Below are positions 27,969 to 36,593 of a stretch of 64,000 nt of DNA, one piece after another. The notes under the pieces are model-generated. The model was given only the letters and a program-made list of their open reading frames with translations, was not told the origin of the DNA and ran no database searches. Each line of letters opens with the position of its first letter. Within the stretch, counting starts at the first letter, position 1. Source of the stretch: Sedimentisphaerales bacterium (GTDB lineage: Bacteria > Planctomycetota > Phycisphaerae > Sedimentisphaerales > Anaerobacaceae); NCBI GenBank assembly GCA_016931715.1, contig JAFGEF010000074.1, positions 1-64,000 of the forward strand, given 5' to 3'. Both the position numbers and the translations under genes were made by a program.

Positions 27969-28637
27969 ATGAAAAAAGTTTTAAAAGTTGATAAAAAAGA
28001 AGCTGCAGAGCGAATTAAAAAATTCTTTCCTATTTTGGAAAAATCATACCCCAATGCAAGAATCGCCCTGAACTTCAAAAATCCGCTTGAACTGCTAATA
28101 GCAACCATTCTATCGGCGCAATGCACAGACGCAAGAGTAAATATAGTTACAAAAGATTTATTCAAAAAATACAAATCGGCACAAGACTGGGCAAATACCG
28201 ACATAGAACAAATTGAGTCCGATATTAAAAGCACAGGTTTCTATCACAATAAAGCTAAAAATATCAAAAATGCCTGCATAAAAATAATCGAGCAGTTTAA
28301 CGGAGAAGTTCCAAATTCGATGGAAAAACTTCTTACCTTGCCCGGCGTAGGCAGAAAAACAGCCAACTGCGTCCTCGGTGACGCGTTCGGAATTCCAGGT
28401 ATTACATGCGATACCCATGTTATTCGCTTAAGCAGGCGGCTGGGATTGTCCGATAACAATGACCCGGTAAAGTTGGAATTCGATTTAGCCGAAATAATAG
28501 AGATGAAGAACTGGACGATTTTTAGCCATTTGATAATTTCGCATGGAAGAAATACTTGCATAGCTCGCAAGCCGAAATGCCCGGAATGCCCGATCGCTCT
28601 ATATTGCCCTTCGGCAAACAATCCGGATTTATGGTAA
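27969..28637 (+). CDS. nth: Endonuclease III
   Basis: This DNA glycosylase/AP lyase removes oxidised pyrimidines. The 222-residue protein has the helix-hairpin-helix LPGVGRKTAN with catalytic K130, catalytic D148 in TCDTHVIRLSRRLGL, and a 4Fe-4S cluster from C197, C204, C207 and C213 in the exact C-x6-C-x2-C-x5-C spacing. Length is normal. AAGGAT lies 8 bases before the ATG. The next plus-strand gene starts 57 bases later. Confidence 0.97.
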   Translation: MKKVLKVDKKEAAERIKKFFPILEKSYPNARIALNFKNPLELLIATILSAQCTDARVNIVTKDLFKKYKSAQDWANTDIEQIESDIKSTGFYHNKAKNIKNACIKIIEQFNGEVPNSMEKLLTLPGVGRKTANCVLGDAFGIPGITCDTHVIRLSRRLGLSDNNDPVKLEFDLAEIIEMKNWTIFSHLIISHGRNTCIARKPKCPECPIALYCPSANNPDLW

Positions 28638-28694
28638 AGTTCAGATAAAAAACAGGATTCAGGAAACCTATAATTTAATATTACAAGGAGTATT

Positions 28695-29384
28695 ATGATA
28701 GATATGATTGAAAATCCGGTGCAGGATTTATGGCGGATATTCCGTATAATGGCAGAATTCACAGAAGGCTTCGAGGAGCTTACGCCAGTCGGGCCGGCAG
28801 TAACTATTTTCGGCTCAGCAAGGACCAAACCAAGCGATAAATACTATAAGCTTGCCGAAAAGACAGCTTCCGAGTGCGCAAAAGCAGGTTTTGCTGTAAT
28901 AACCGGCGGCGGAGGCGGAATAATGGAAGCCGCAAACAAAGGTGCCGCGGAAGAAGGAGCGCAAAGCATCGGATTGAATATCGAGCTTCCTATGGAGCAG
29001 ATTCCAAATGATTACCAGAATCTCTCACTTCATTTCAGATATTTCTTTGTCAGAAAAGTCATGTTTTTGAAATACGCTCACGGCTTTATCGTCTTCCCGG
29101 GCGGATTCGGGACTATGGACGAATTCTTCGAGTCACTTGTCCTGATTCAGACCCTGAAGCAGGCATCATTCCCTGTAATCCTGATGTGCTCCGAATACTG
29201 GGATGGTCTTATTCAATGGATAAAAACGAAAATGCTGAACGAGCATGGATATATTTCTCCTGAAGATATGGATGTATTTACAGTCGCTGATGAACCGGCG
29301 ACAGCAATAAAAATTATAACCGATTTCAGAGACTCGCAGGGAAAATATGGATTATCACTGCCTGCCGGTATGAAAAAAGCATAA
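28695..29384 (+). CDS. LOG family protein (TIGR00730-type nucleotide monophosphate phosphoribohydrolase)
   Basis: The 229-residue protein has the Rossmann-like glycine-rich GGGGGIMEAANKGA and the diagnostic PGGFGTMDEFFE motif near residue 135. LOG proteins release ribose phosphate from nucleotide monophosphates; plant members activate cytokinins. The function in this bacterium is probably nucleotide turnover. AAGGAG precedes the ATG at a suitable distance. A PpnN-like role is possible, but the protein is much shorter than PpnN. Confidence 0.92.
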   Translation: MIDMIENPVQDLWRIFRIMAEFTEGFEELTPVGPAVTIFGSARTKPSDKYYKLAEKTASECAKAGFAVITGGGGGIMEAANKGAAEEGAQSIGLNIELPMEQIPNDYQNLSLHFRYFFVRKVMFLKYAHGFIVFPGGFGTMDEFFESLVLIQTLKQASFPVILMCSEYWDGLIQWIKTKMLNEHGYISPEDMDVFTVADEPATAIKIITDFRDSQGKYGLSLPAGMKKA

Positions 29385-29480
29385 GCAGCCAATTCGACAG
29401 GCAATTATATTTACATTCGCCTGTTTTAAGAACAGTAATAAGCCTGAACTATTCCGGCAAAATTATACGATCATATTCAT

Positions 29481-30851
29481 TTACTCCTTGTTGCTGGTCT
29501 CAGTTTTAGGTATTACGGTATCTGTTAAGGAGTACCAGTCAACTTTTCTGGTCAAGAACATAATTGCCGATAAAACAACAAATAGTCCTATTGAGCCGGA
29601 TAAAAGCGCATAATCCTCAATCATTAAAAGAACATACAGATATATATACAGCAATGTTACCACCCCGCCGACAATAACCGCACGTTTTCTGGCTTTTAAT
29701 ACCGCCGCGGAATATGCGGTTACCAGTATAACTATCGCCGCACAAGCTATTGAATATGCCTGAATAAATCCCAAATGCTCGGCAAGAGACAGTTCAAGCA
29801 GATAAAACATACACATCCCCATACCGATAAACAGATATTGTATCGGGTGAACACGGATTTTTGCAAGAATCTCGATAAGCCATAAAGTGGCAAATGTCAA
29901 AACAAGAAAAAGAATCTGGTACTTTACGCTGCGCTGCGACATTGTGTAATGGTCAACAGGAGAAATCATTTCAACTCCGAAACCGGATGACTCAATCACT
30001 TTATCCATATTCGAATTAGATGAAGACAGCCACTTTTGGGGAAAATTTCTGCTCAGAAAAGGAACATTCCATGTCGCGGCAAAACCTTCACTGCTTACAG
30101 TTCGATTCGCCGGAAGACAGGTACCCTGAAAACTTGGCGATGCCCAGTTGGAGCTAAGCTGCACTTCTGTATCACGTCCAAATGGAATGAAAAATGCACT
30201 GACACTGCCGTTAAGCTCTATGGAAAAGGAAAAGTTAAATTCTTTGCCGTCAAGATAGTCTTTGAGTTTCACATTCACACCCTGTCGATTATTTCCGAAC
30301 TCTCCGGCGTCAGGCAAAAAATTCAGTTTCCTGTCATTCCATAAAAGAGTCGGAGACTTGGTAATCGCCCACGAATCCGTCAGAATAAAAGACAGATAAG
30401 CCCTGTCCCAGAGAATATTATTAACATCTATGGCCCATTCAGAAAAATCCGGAGCTTCAAAACTGCCGCTAATGTCGAGCAGCATTGTATAAACAGGTAT
30501 CTTATATATTCCTCTGTAAAGTAATTGGCTATCGAGTTTGCCGGAAATCTTTAATGATTCGGGAAGGAAAGTTGCGTATCCAATATTCGGCGGTTCCGGA
30601 TTTCTTGAACTGTAAGACCTGTTCATATAAGGAACGATTATCGAAGGTCCGGATAATAGCTGGCTCTTGCCCCATTTTGATGTTACTTCGCTTATTGCCT
30701 TTTCGCGAGTCTGTTCCCTTTCTTTAATAACGTCCTTGATTTTGGCAATCGGTATTTGAAGCAAAAGAACCAGAAAACCAATCAGCACAACTTTGACAAA
30801 ATGAGAATTCCTCAATATCTCCACAATATGATTTCTTTGAAAGTCATTCAT
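29481..30851 (-). CDS. creD: CreD-family inner membrane protein
   Basis: The 456-residue protein resembles CreD. An N-terminal helix (VKVVLIGFLVLLLQIPI) is followed by the conserved IKDVIKEREQTREKAISEV segment, a large extracytoplasmic beta-rich domain, and about six C-terminal helices starting near residue 315. In enterobacteria creD is controlled by CreBC, and its function is linked to envelope integrity and colicin E2 tolerance. No creBC is nearby here. It converges with the LOG gene. Confidence 0.9.
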   Translation of the reverse strand: MNDFQRNHIVEILRNSHFVKVVLIGFLVLLLQIPIAKIKDVIKEREQTREKAISEVTSKWGKSQLLSGPSIIVPYMNRSYSSRNPEPPNIGYATFLPESLKISGKLDSQLLYRGIYKIPVYTMLLDISGSFEAPDFSEWAIDVNNILWDRAYLSFILTDSWAITKSPTLLWNDRKLNFLPDAGEFGNNRQGVNVKLKDYLDGKEFNFSFSIELNGSVSAFFIPFGRDTEVQLSSNWASPSFQGTCLPANRTVSSEGFAATWNVPFLSRNFPQKWLSSSNSNMDKVIESSGFGVEMISPVDHYTMSQRSVKYQILFLVLTFATLWLIEILAKIRVHPIQYLFIGMGMCMFYLLELSLAEHLGFIQAYSIACAAIVILVTAYSAAVLKARKRAVIVGGVVTLLYIYLYVLLMIEDYALLSGSIGLFVVLSAIMFLTRKVDWYSLTDTVIPKTETSNKE

Positions 30852-31053
30852 ATTAACCTCGCTTTCTGGATTGGTTTAGAAAATAATAAAAAATAAAAAG
30901 CCTTATTCCCTGAAATATTTTCAAAATCATGGTTCGGATTTTAGTTTCATACTATTATAAATATCGTCAAGGAAGTGGAAAGAAACTTTAGTACTTTCTT
31001 TCTTATTTCTCTTTTTTATTTAATCTTTTTACAAGTCGCATTAAATTGCTCAA

Positions 31054-32037
31054 CTACCAGTATTGATGCACTAAATCCCTGATGTTCTTATCATAGATTT
31101 CTCTGACTTTGTCCATAATCTTTTTGGGAATCTCCGGCAAATCGGAAGCTGAGAAATTTTCCTGTGCCTGAGATGGTCTCTTTGCTCCGGGGATTGCACA
31201 TGTAACAGCATCGAACATTAAAATCCATTTCAATGCAAACTGCACCATTGTCATATCTTTTGGACAAATGGTTTTCAACTTCCCGGCAGCCTTCAAGCCA
31301 AGGTCATAATCTACACCGGAAAAAGTCTCTCCTCTATCAAACGCCTCACCATACCTATTAAATTTCCGATGGTCGTCTGACGTAAATTTCGTATCAGGCT
31401 TCATTTTTCCCGTAAGCAAACCAGAAGCTAAAGGCACTCTTGCGAGGATTCCTATCTTGCGTTTTTTTGCCTGCTCGAAGAAAAGCTCAGAGGGTCTGCA
31501 GCGAAACATGTTAAAAATAATCTGAACAGTCTGCACATTCGGATATTCAATCGCCTTGAGAGCTTCCTCGACCTTTTCAACGCTCACGCCGTAATAACGG
31601 ATTTTCCCTTTTTCGACAAATTCATCCAACACACTGAAAACTTCAGGTCTGTAAAATACTTCTGTTGGCGGACAATGAAGCTGGAGCAAGTCAATCGTCT
31701 CGATACCGAGGTTTTTCAAGCTGCGTTCTACAAAAGCGGTAAGGTTCTTTTTATTATATCCTTCTGCGACATGAGGATTCAGTCGCCTGCCTGCTTTTGT
31801 AGCGACATAAATCCGACCTTTCGATTCCCTGCAAACCTGCCCGACAAGTCTTTCGCTTCTGCCATCGCCGTAAACATCTGCGGTATCGATAAAATTTACA
31901 CCCATCTCAATCGCTTTATGCAATGCCGCCAGTGATTCCTTATCATCGACCGGTCCCCATGTCCCGCCGATTGCCCATGCTCCAAAACTTACTTCCGATA
32001 CTTTCCAGCCCGTCTGTCCCAATTTACGATATTTCAT
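31054..32037 (-). CDS. Aldo/keto reductase
   Basis: The 327-residue NADPH-dependent reductase has the barrel motifs of the family: MKYRKLGQTGWKVSEVSFG, NFIDTADVYGDGRSE with catalytic Asp and Tyr, YVATKAGRR with Lys, and LLQLHCPP with His. The C-terminal VTCAIPGAKRPSQAQEN binds the cofactor phosphate. Physiological substrate is unknown. It is the last gene of a minus-strand run of small proteins, 88 bases after the preceding stop. Confidence 0.92.
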   Translation of the reverse strand: MKYRKLGQTGWKVSEVSFGAWAIGGTWGPVDDKESLAALHKAIEMGVNFIDTADVYGDGRSERLVGQVCRESKGRIYVATKAGRRLNPHVAEGYNKKNLTAFVERSLKNLGIETIDLLQLHCPPTEVFYRPEVFSVLDEFVEKGKIRYYGVSVEKVEEALKAIEYPNVQTVQIIFNMFRCRPSELFFEQAKKRKIGILARVPLASGLLTGKMKPDTKFTSDDHRKFNRYGEAFDRGETFSGVDYDLGLKAAGKLKTICPKDMTMVQFALKWILMFDAVTCAIPGAKRPSQAQENFSASDLPEIPKKIMDKVREIYDKNIRDLVHQYW

Positions 32038-32125
32038 AATCAGTCTCCAAAAAAATCACAGACATTACTATAAGAACAATCCCCAAAACTCCCATATAGG
32101 TTTCTAATGAATCATTTTATTATTA

Positions 32126-32455
32126 CTACTGGTTACATATGAATTCTTCAGCAATCCAGACTCTTGGATAATTGCCATATCCACGGAGATACACTTCGAT
32201 AAGCGATAAAGGTTTGTACATAACTCCGAGAAAAGTTCTTTGCTGGATTCGGCCATAAACCATTGCGGGGCCATGGTCAATATCAAAATGATCCTCAATT
32301 AATTGCCCCCCTTCTTCAATAGTTTTATAAACAAAGTAATTTCTGGCAATCAATATCCTGCTTACTCGCAGGCATGGATAGGCAATAACATACAGACATA
32401 TTAAACACGCGAATAATTCAAGCAGCAATTTTGGTATAACCTTATATGACTGCAT
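32126..32455 (-). CDS. Small hypothetical membrane-anchored protein
   Basis: The 109-residue product begins MQSYKVIPKLLLELFACLIC, which with the following residues forms one transmembrane helix. The rest is a soluble domain of mixed charge ending RVWIAEEFICNQ. No family is recognised. AAGGA lies 6 bases before this ATG; an ATG six bases upstream is too close to the site. It belongs to a run of small minus-strand genes. Confidence 0.5.
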   Translation of the reverse strand: MQSYKVIPKLLLELFACLICLYVIAYPCLRVSRILIARNYFVYKTIEEGGQLIEDHFDIDHGPAMVYGRIQQRTFLGVMYKPLSLIEVYLRGYGNYPRVWIAEEFICNQ

Positions 32456-32529
32456 TATCATTCCTTAAGCTTTTAATTTTGTATCTGATAATATAATCGT
32501 CATGTCAGCCAAATTAACTTAAGTCATAG

Positions 32530-33240
32530 TCATGTGAGCTGACTGCAAAGGCTTTCGGAAATATCCTGAAGGTTTTTAAGTCGTTTCGGGCAGTCATCGA
32601 TGGTGAAGAATTTCGGTCCCATACCGCATGGACCTGTTAATAAGTCCCCTTCCTGAAAGTCCTTTACATCATCGATTGTTTGGACGCCCCATGCAATCCT
32701 CTTGCCGCTGCGATATTTCGGGTATTTTGTAATATCATACAGTGAAGCGTCGAAGCTGATGATACTAATTTCGGAACTGAACATATCGTCCCAGTTCATA
32801 TTGCCGCAGACATGAACACCGTAAGTGAAATTGAAACTTCCGAAAATTGCCGACCATGCAGTCTGGTAATCAAAACCCGCATGTCCAAGCGCAGGCTCAT
32901 CGAGAAACAGTATAATCTTGCCCACATCGAAACCATCCGTTATAGCGCTAACATGCTCATAGACTCTCGATATGGCTTCGTCTTCGCTATAGCCGCCCAG
33001 AACAAGTGTAGCAGGCCCGACGCACTGAACCTTTACAACTTCCCTGCCCTTTGTTTTTTGCCTGAATGTATCAAGACAACTCATCTTGCCCGGATTTTTT
33101 ATATAATCCATCATCGCATCGCCGAGTTTCGGCAATTCCGGCAGAAATGATATATCATGCTGCAAACTGTAATTTACGGCTTCGTCAACATTATCATACG
33201 GCAAAGAACCTATCTGTGTTACTACTTTCTTATCATCCAT
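32530..33240 (-). CDS. UROD/MetE-like methyltransferase-fold protein
   Basis: The 236-residue protein resembles a shortened C-terminal barrel of cobalamin-independent methionine synthase. It starts VVTQIGSLPYDNVDEAV, has QCVGPATLVLGG, FLDEPALG, VHVCGN and GLLTGPCGMGP-like GDLLTGPCGMGP. H and C in VHVCGN and C in GPCGMG correspond to zinc ligands in MetE. It is much shorter than MetE (about 750 residues) and lacks the N-terminal folate barrel. Methyl transfer to or from a thiol is plausible; the substrate is unknown. Confidence 0.75.
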   Translation of the reverse strand: MDDKKVVTQIGSLPYDNVDEAVNYSLQHDISFLPELPKLGDAMMDYIKNPGKMSCLDTFRQKTKGREVVKVQCVGPATLVLGGYSEDEAISRVYEHVSAITDGFDVGKIILFLDEPALGHAGFDYQTAWSAIFGSFNFTYGVHVCGNMNWDDMFSSEISIISFDASLYDITKYPKYRSGKRIAWGVQTIDDVKDFQEGDLLTGPCGMGPKFFTIDDCPKRLKNLQDISESLCSQLT

Positions 33241-33313
33241 GTATTCACCTTCCTAAAAATAATCATAAAAAATATTTTTTGTCATATTGTTACAAATCCG
33301 GGATAAGATTGTC

Positions 33314-33676
33314 CTAATCCACCGAGTCAGTGCCTGAGACATACGCATCAATTTCCACGTCGTGAACACCCCAGTATTCCAGCGCATTGTAAAGCTGAGC
33401 ATTCGTCATCGAGCCGGTTTTTTTTCGGATAAACCATATAAATATAAAGAAGGGCCAAAAAATCGGAATAATCGCCAGCGGAATCATAATCCAGCCGAAA
33501 CCTTTGAGCAGAGATTGTCCCGTTTTGAGCTGCTGCGCTGCGTCGCGAAGATAGATAAGACGCCTGCGTCTCTGCTCGCTCTGACTGTATCGCGAAATCG
33601 CTTCATCAAATTCAGCAAGCTGTTGTATGTCCAGAGGATTCCTCTGGTAATCATGAAAATGATGCGTATGATTCAT
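33314..33676 (-). CDS. Small hypothetical membrane protein with histidine-rich start
   Basis: The 120-residue product begins MNHTHHFHDYQ, has a charged helical region (residues 20-55), then one long hydrophobic stretch or hairpin (FGWIMIPLAIIPIFWPFFIF, about 60-80), a short basic KK motif and an acidic tail. I do not recognise the family. The histidine-rich N terminus could bind metal. It starts 16 bases after the stop of the preceding small gene. Confidence 0.6.
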   Translation of the reverse strand: MNHTHHFHDYQRNPLDIQQLAEFDEAISRYSQSEQRRRRLIYLRDAAQQLKTGQSLLKGFGWIMIPLAIIPIFWPFFIFIWFIRKKTGSMTNAQLYNALEYWGVHDVEIDAYVSGTDSVD

Positions 33677-33692
33677 CTATTCCCTCTCAATG

Positions 33693-33953
33693 TCAGTCCT
33701 GGTCTGTCGAATCCGGAGAAATTTTTACCGACTTAAAATACTTGGACGAGCGCCCCTGGTTACTGGGCGCCCAGTTTTCCCACACTCGACCATCGACGGT
33801 ATCGAGCACATAGGCATGATTGTCTCTAACAACAATCTCGAAGCGGCCGCTCGATCCGGACACCATTGACCTTGCGGCACCCATAGCCAATACCATGCAA
33901 ACTGTGACCAGAATGCCAATTATAAAACTCTTAATATCGATTTGCCTGTCCAT
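33693..33953 (-). CDS. Small hypothetical exported or membrane-anchored protein
   Basis: The 86-residue product has an N-terminal membrane segment (FIIGILVTVCMVLAMGAA, about residues 10-27) and a small extracytoplasmic domain with the repeat-like phrase AYVLDTVDGRVWENW, reminiscent of short planctomycete proteins that begin with a signal anchor. GGGAG lies 6 bases before the ATG at 33953, so a longer frame starting 60 bases upstream is rejected. It is the first gene of the small-protein run. Confidence 0.6.
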   Translation of the reverse strand: MDRQIDIKSFIIGILVTVCMVLAMGAARSMVSGSSGRFEIVVRDNHAYVLDTVDGRVWENWAPSNQGRSSKYFKSVKISPDSTDQD

Positions 33954-34086
33954 CGTTTCTCCCTTTCTAATTTTGAAAGTTAATAATCGAGCCTGCAATA
34001 CAATTTTGCACACCGTTATTAAGATATATACGCCCGAACAGCAAAAACTTCAATTAAAAAATAGTAAAATAACGAATGTTAAATAT

Positions 34087-34114
34087 TTGACATAAAATTC
34101 AGATGATGTATAAT
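34087..34114 (+). promoter_or_regulatory. Consensus sigma-70-type promoter for vapBC
   Basis: TTGACA (34087-34092) and TATAAT (34109-34114) are perfect hexamers with a 16-base spacer, 35 bases before the antitoxin ATG. The AT-rich stretch between the -10 box and the start codon (34115-34140) is the probable operator for the ribbon-helix-helix antitoxin. Confidence 0.8.
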
Positions 34115-34149
34115 AATGGTGTATATAATATCAATATTGGAGATAAGTA

Positions 34150-34383
34150 ATGGTACGAACACAAATATATCTCACAGAAAGCCAGCGTGATGAACTGGCT
34201 GCTATTGCTGAAGCTGAGGGGAAAAAACAGAGCCAGTTGATACGAGAAGCCATTGATCAGCTTATCGGTCAGGCCGGCTCCAGCCGAAGAGAATCTGTAT
34301 TGCGCGAAGCGGCCGGAATCTGGAAAAACCGGACAGACCTTCCCGATTTCAAAAAAATGCGACAAGAATGGGACAGGAATTAG
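34150..34383 (+). CDS. vapB: Ribbon-helix-helix antitoxin (VapB/CopG type)
   Basis: The 77-residue protein begins with the DNA-binding beta strand VRTQIYLTESQRDELAAIAE, followed by two helices (KKQSQLIREAIDQLI), the classic ribbon-helix-helix fold. The C-terminal part with LPDFKKMRQEW should wrap the toxin. Its stop overlaps the toxin start region by a few bases. Autorepression at the promoter just upstream is expected. Confidence 0.88.
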   Translation: MVRTQIYLTESQRDELAAIAEAEGKKQSQLIREAIDQLIGQAGSSRRESVLREAAGIWKNRTDLPDFKKMRQEWDRN

Positions 34384-34385
34384 AT

Positions 34386-34769
34386 ATGTCAGATTTTATT
34401 CTTATCGATACAGATGTGCTTGTTGATTTTTTTCGGGGCTATAATAAAGCAGTAGCTTTTGTCAATACACATGCTTCACGGATTATTCTTTCTTCCATTG
34501 TTGTTGCGGAATTGTATGCCGGAGTAAAAACAGATACAGAACGATCCGCTGTAGATAATTTTATCTCAGTTTTTCACGTAGTTCCCGTAACGGCTGAGAT
34601 TGCAAAAGAGGGGGGTTTGTATAAATACAGATATGGCAAATCACATGGAATTGGACTTGCCGATGCCATATTAGCTGCTACCGCTCAGGCTGAAAATGCC
34701 GAGTTGAAGACGCTTAATATCAAACATTACCCTATGTTAAAAGGTCTAAAGCCGGCTTATAAAAAATAA
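34386..34769 (+). CDS. vapC: PIN-domain toxin (VapC type)
   Basis: The 127-residue PIN nuclease has acidic active-site residues in LIDTDVLVDFF (Asp), SSIVVAELYAGV (Glu) and GIGLADAILAATA (Asp). VapC toxins cleave RNA, often tRNA. The ATG at 34386 is preferred because AGGA lies 7 bases upstream; an in-frame ATG at 34368 lies inside the antitoxin gene. With vapB it forms a complete type II toxin-antitoxin pair. Confidence 0.9.
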   Translation: MSDFILIDTDVLVDFFRGYNKAVAFVNTHASRIILSSIVVAELYAGVKTDTERSAVDNFISVFHVVPVTAEIAKEGGLYKYRYGKSHGIGLADAILAATAQAENAELKTLNIKHYPMLKGLKPAYKK

Positions 34770-34802
34770 AACGATCTTAAAACAAAAGTCGGATAGAACA
34801 CA

Positions 34803-36545
34803 TTATTCACCGTTCACAATCTGATTTGCATCGGCCAGGTGTTTTAAGAGGTAGTTTTTATCCGGTCCGCCAAGGTGCTCCCAGGGAAGAGTTTCTTCGA
34901 CTGAAAATTCCCGTTGTGCAAGCGAATCCAAATTCAAATCGGATTGCTCGAACGCCTTTTGCCAAATCTCGACATTAAAACATTCGTCCCACAAATCGAA
35001 CTTCGCGCCCGCTCGCCAGGCGGCTTCGGTTACGTCACCAAGTCTCCTGTCACCACGACCAATTGCCGATTCCAAAATACTTGCATCAATATGGTGGAAC
35101 TTGAACGAAAGAAATTTCGCCCGCAGGTCTCTTTTTTCATCAAGAATTATCTTCCTTGCATCCTCGAAATATTCTCTCGGTTTCTGGCCAAGCCAGCCGA
35201 ATGGCGTATGAGCCTTCGGTACAAACCAGCTTACAGCGACATTAATGCTGCCGGTTTTATTATCAACTTTCTTTCGCAGTTTGGCTAAATCGTATGACAA
35301 CTGAACAATCCTTTTTACGTCATCAAGCGTTTCACCCGGCAAGCCTACCATGAAATAGAGTTTAAATTTTTGCCAGCCAGCTCGATAAGCAGCTTCTGCG
35401 GCTGCAAATAAATCTTCATCTTTGAGAGGTTTATTAACAATACGCCGCAGCTTTTCGCTGGCTGCTTCAACCGCTATTGTAAGTCCGGCTTTACGAACTG
35501 AACTGACCAATTCGGGCAATAATTTTAATTGTTTATCGACACGCAGGCTCGGAAGAGAGATGCCAACATGCTTATCCTTAAAATACTCATGCAGTCCTGA
35601 AGCCAGCTTTTCAAGTTCAGGATATTCTGCACTCGACAGGCTCAGCAGGCTTACCGTATCATACCCGGTTGAATGATAACATTTCTTCGCAATGTCTATC
35701 ACCCTATCGATACTGCGATATCGAATAGGTCTGCGGCAGAAACTCGCCTGGCAAAACCGGCATCGGCCCGGGCAGCCGCGCATTATCTCGACATTGACTC
35801 TTTCATGTACAGCCTGAACAAAAGGAACTATCGGAGCAAGTGGTACATGCGCGTTATCGAAATCCTGAACAATCGCATTTTGTCGTCGCGTTTGTTTTTC
35901 AAGTGACGGGACATAAGCCCAATCGAATTTATCAGCTATTTCAGAAAGTATTTCTTTTTTTGATGTATCGATTTTCTTCCTATCCCTGACTAAATTTGCA
36001 AGTTCAATAACAGCTTCTTCACCTTCACCCAAAACAAACATATCGAAAAAATCTGCAATCGGCTCGCAGCAGTTTGCCATCCCCCCGCCGCCGATAATCA
36101 GTGGGTCATCCTCGCTCCGTTCGATGCTTCTTACCTTCATACCGCCCAGGTCGAGCATGTTGAGCACGTTCGTATAGCACAGCTCGTTAGTAAGGCTAAA
36201 GCCAACAATATCGAAACTTTGCATCGATGCTTTAGACTCCAAGCTGAATAGAGGTATGTTTTTTTCACGAAGAACCTTTTCGGCGTCAATCCAGGGAGAA
36301 AAAACTCGTTCAGCCGCGACACCATCTATTGTATTAAGGCAATCGTAAATTATCGAAATGCCTGTATTTGACATTCCTACTTCATAAATATCGGGAAAAC
36401 ACAATGCGATGGTCAATTCACTTTGGGACAGGTCTTTCCTGATTTGATTTATCTCGCCGCCGATGTACCTGCCCGGCTGCTGCACAAAGGGGAGAAAATC
36501 ATTTTCTACCTGTTCAGTTAATATTACCACTTTATTTTTTTTCAT
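34803..36545 (-). CDS. TIGR03960-family B12-binding-type radical SAM protein
   Basis: The 580-residue protein has an N-terminal Rossmann region like that of cobalamin-binding radical SAM enzymes (IALCFPDIYEVGMSNTG), and then the 4Fe-4S site RGCPGRCRFCQ at about residues 255-265, which has the CxxxCxxC spacing. GLTIAVEAASEKLRRI and KLYFMVGLPGE are further family marks. The reaction is not known for this family; members are often near rRNA/tRNA or peptidoglycan genes. It is divergent from apbE. Confidence 0.88.
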   Translation of the reverse strand: MKKNKVVILTEQVENDFLPFVQQPGRYIGGEINQIRKDLSQSELTIALCFPDIYEVGMSNTGISIIYDCLNTIDGVAAERVFSPWIDAEKVLREKNIPLFSLESKASMQSFDIVGFSLTNELCYTNVLNMLDLGGMKVRSIERSEDDPLIIGGGGMANCCEPIADFFDMFVLGEGEEAVIELANLVRDRKKIDTSKKEILSEIADKFDWAYVPSLEKQTRRQNAIVQDFDNAHVPLAPIVPFVQAVHERVNVEIMRGCPGRCRFCQASFCRRPIRYRSIDRVIDIAKKCYHSTGYDTVSLLSLSSAEYPELEKLASGLHEYFKDKHVGISLPSLRVDKQLKLLPELVSSVRKAGLTIAVEAASEKLRRIVNKPLKDEDLFAAAEAAYRAGWQKFKLYFMVGLPGETLDDVKRIVQLSYDLAKLRKKVDNKTGSINVAVSWFVPKAHTPFGWLGQKPREYFEDARKIILDEKRDLRAKFLSFKFHHIDASILESAIGRGDRRLGDVTEAAWRAGAKFDLWDECFNVEIWQKAFEQSDLNLDSLAQREFSVEETLPWEHLGGPDKNYLLKHLADANQIVNGE

Positions 36546-36593
36546 TTTTCTATTATAACTTCATTATCGTAAATTTTCTATGGAATGTTTGTT

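Noticed and set aside
32530-33240. Full methionine synthase MetE
   Set aside because: The protein is only 236 residues long and lacks the N-terminal folate barrel, so it is described only as MetE-like.
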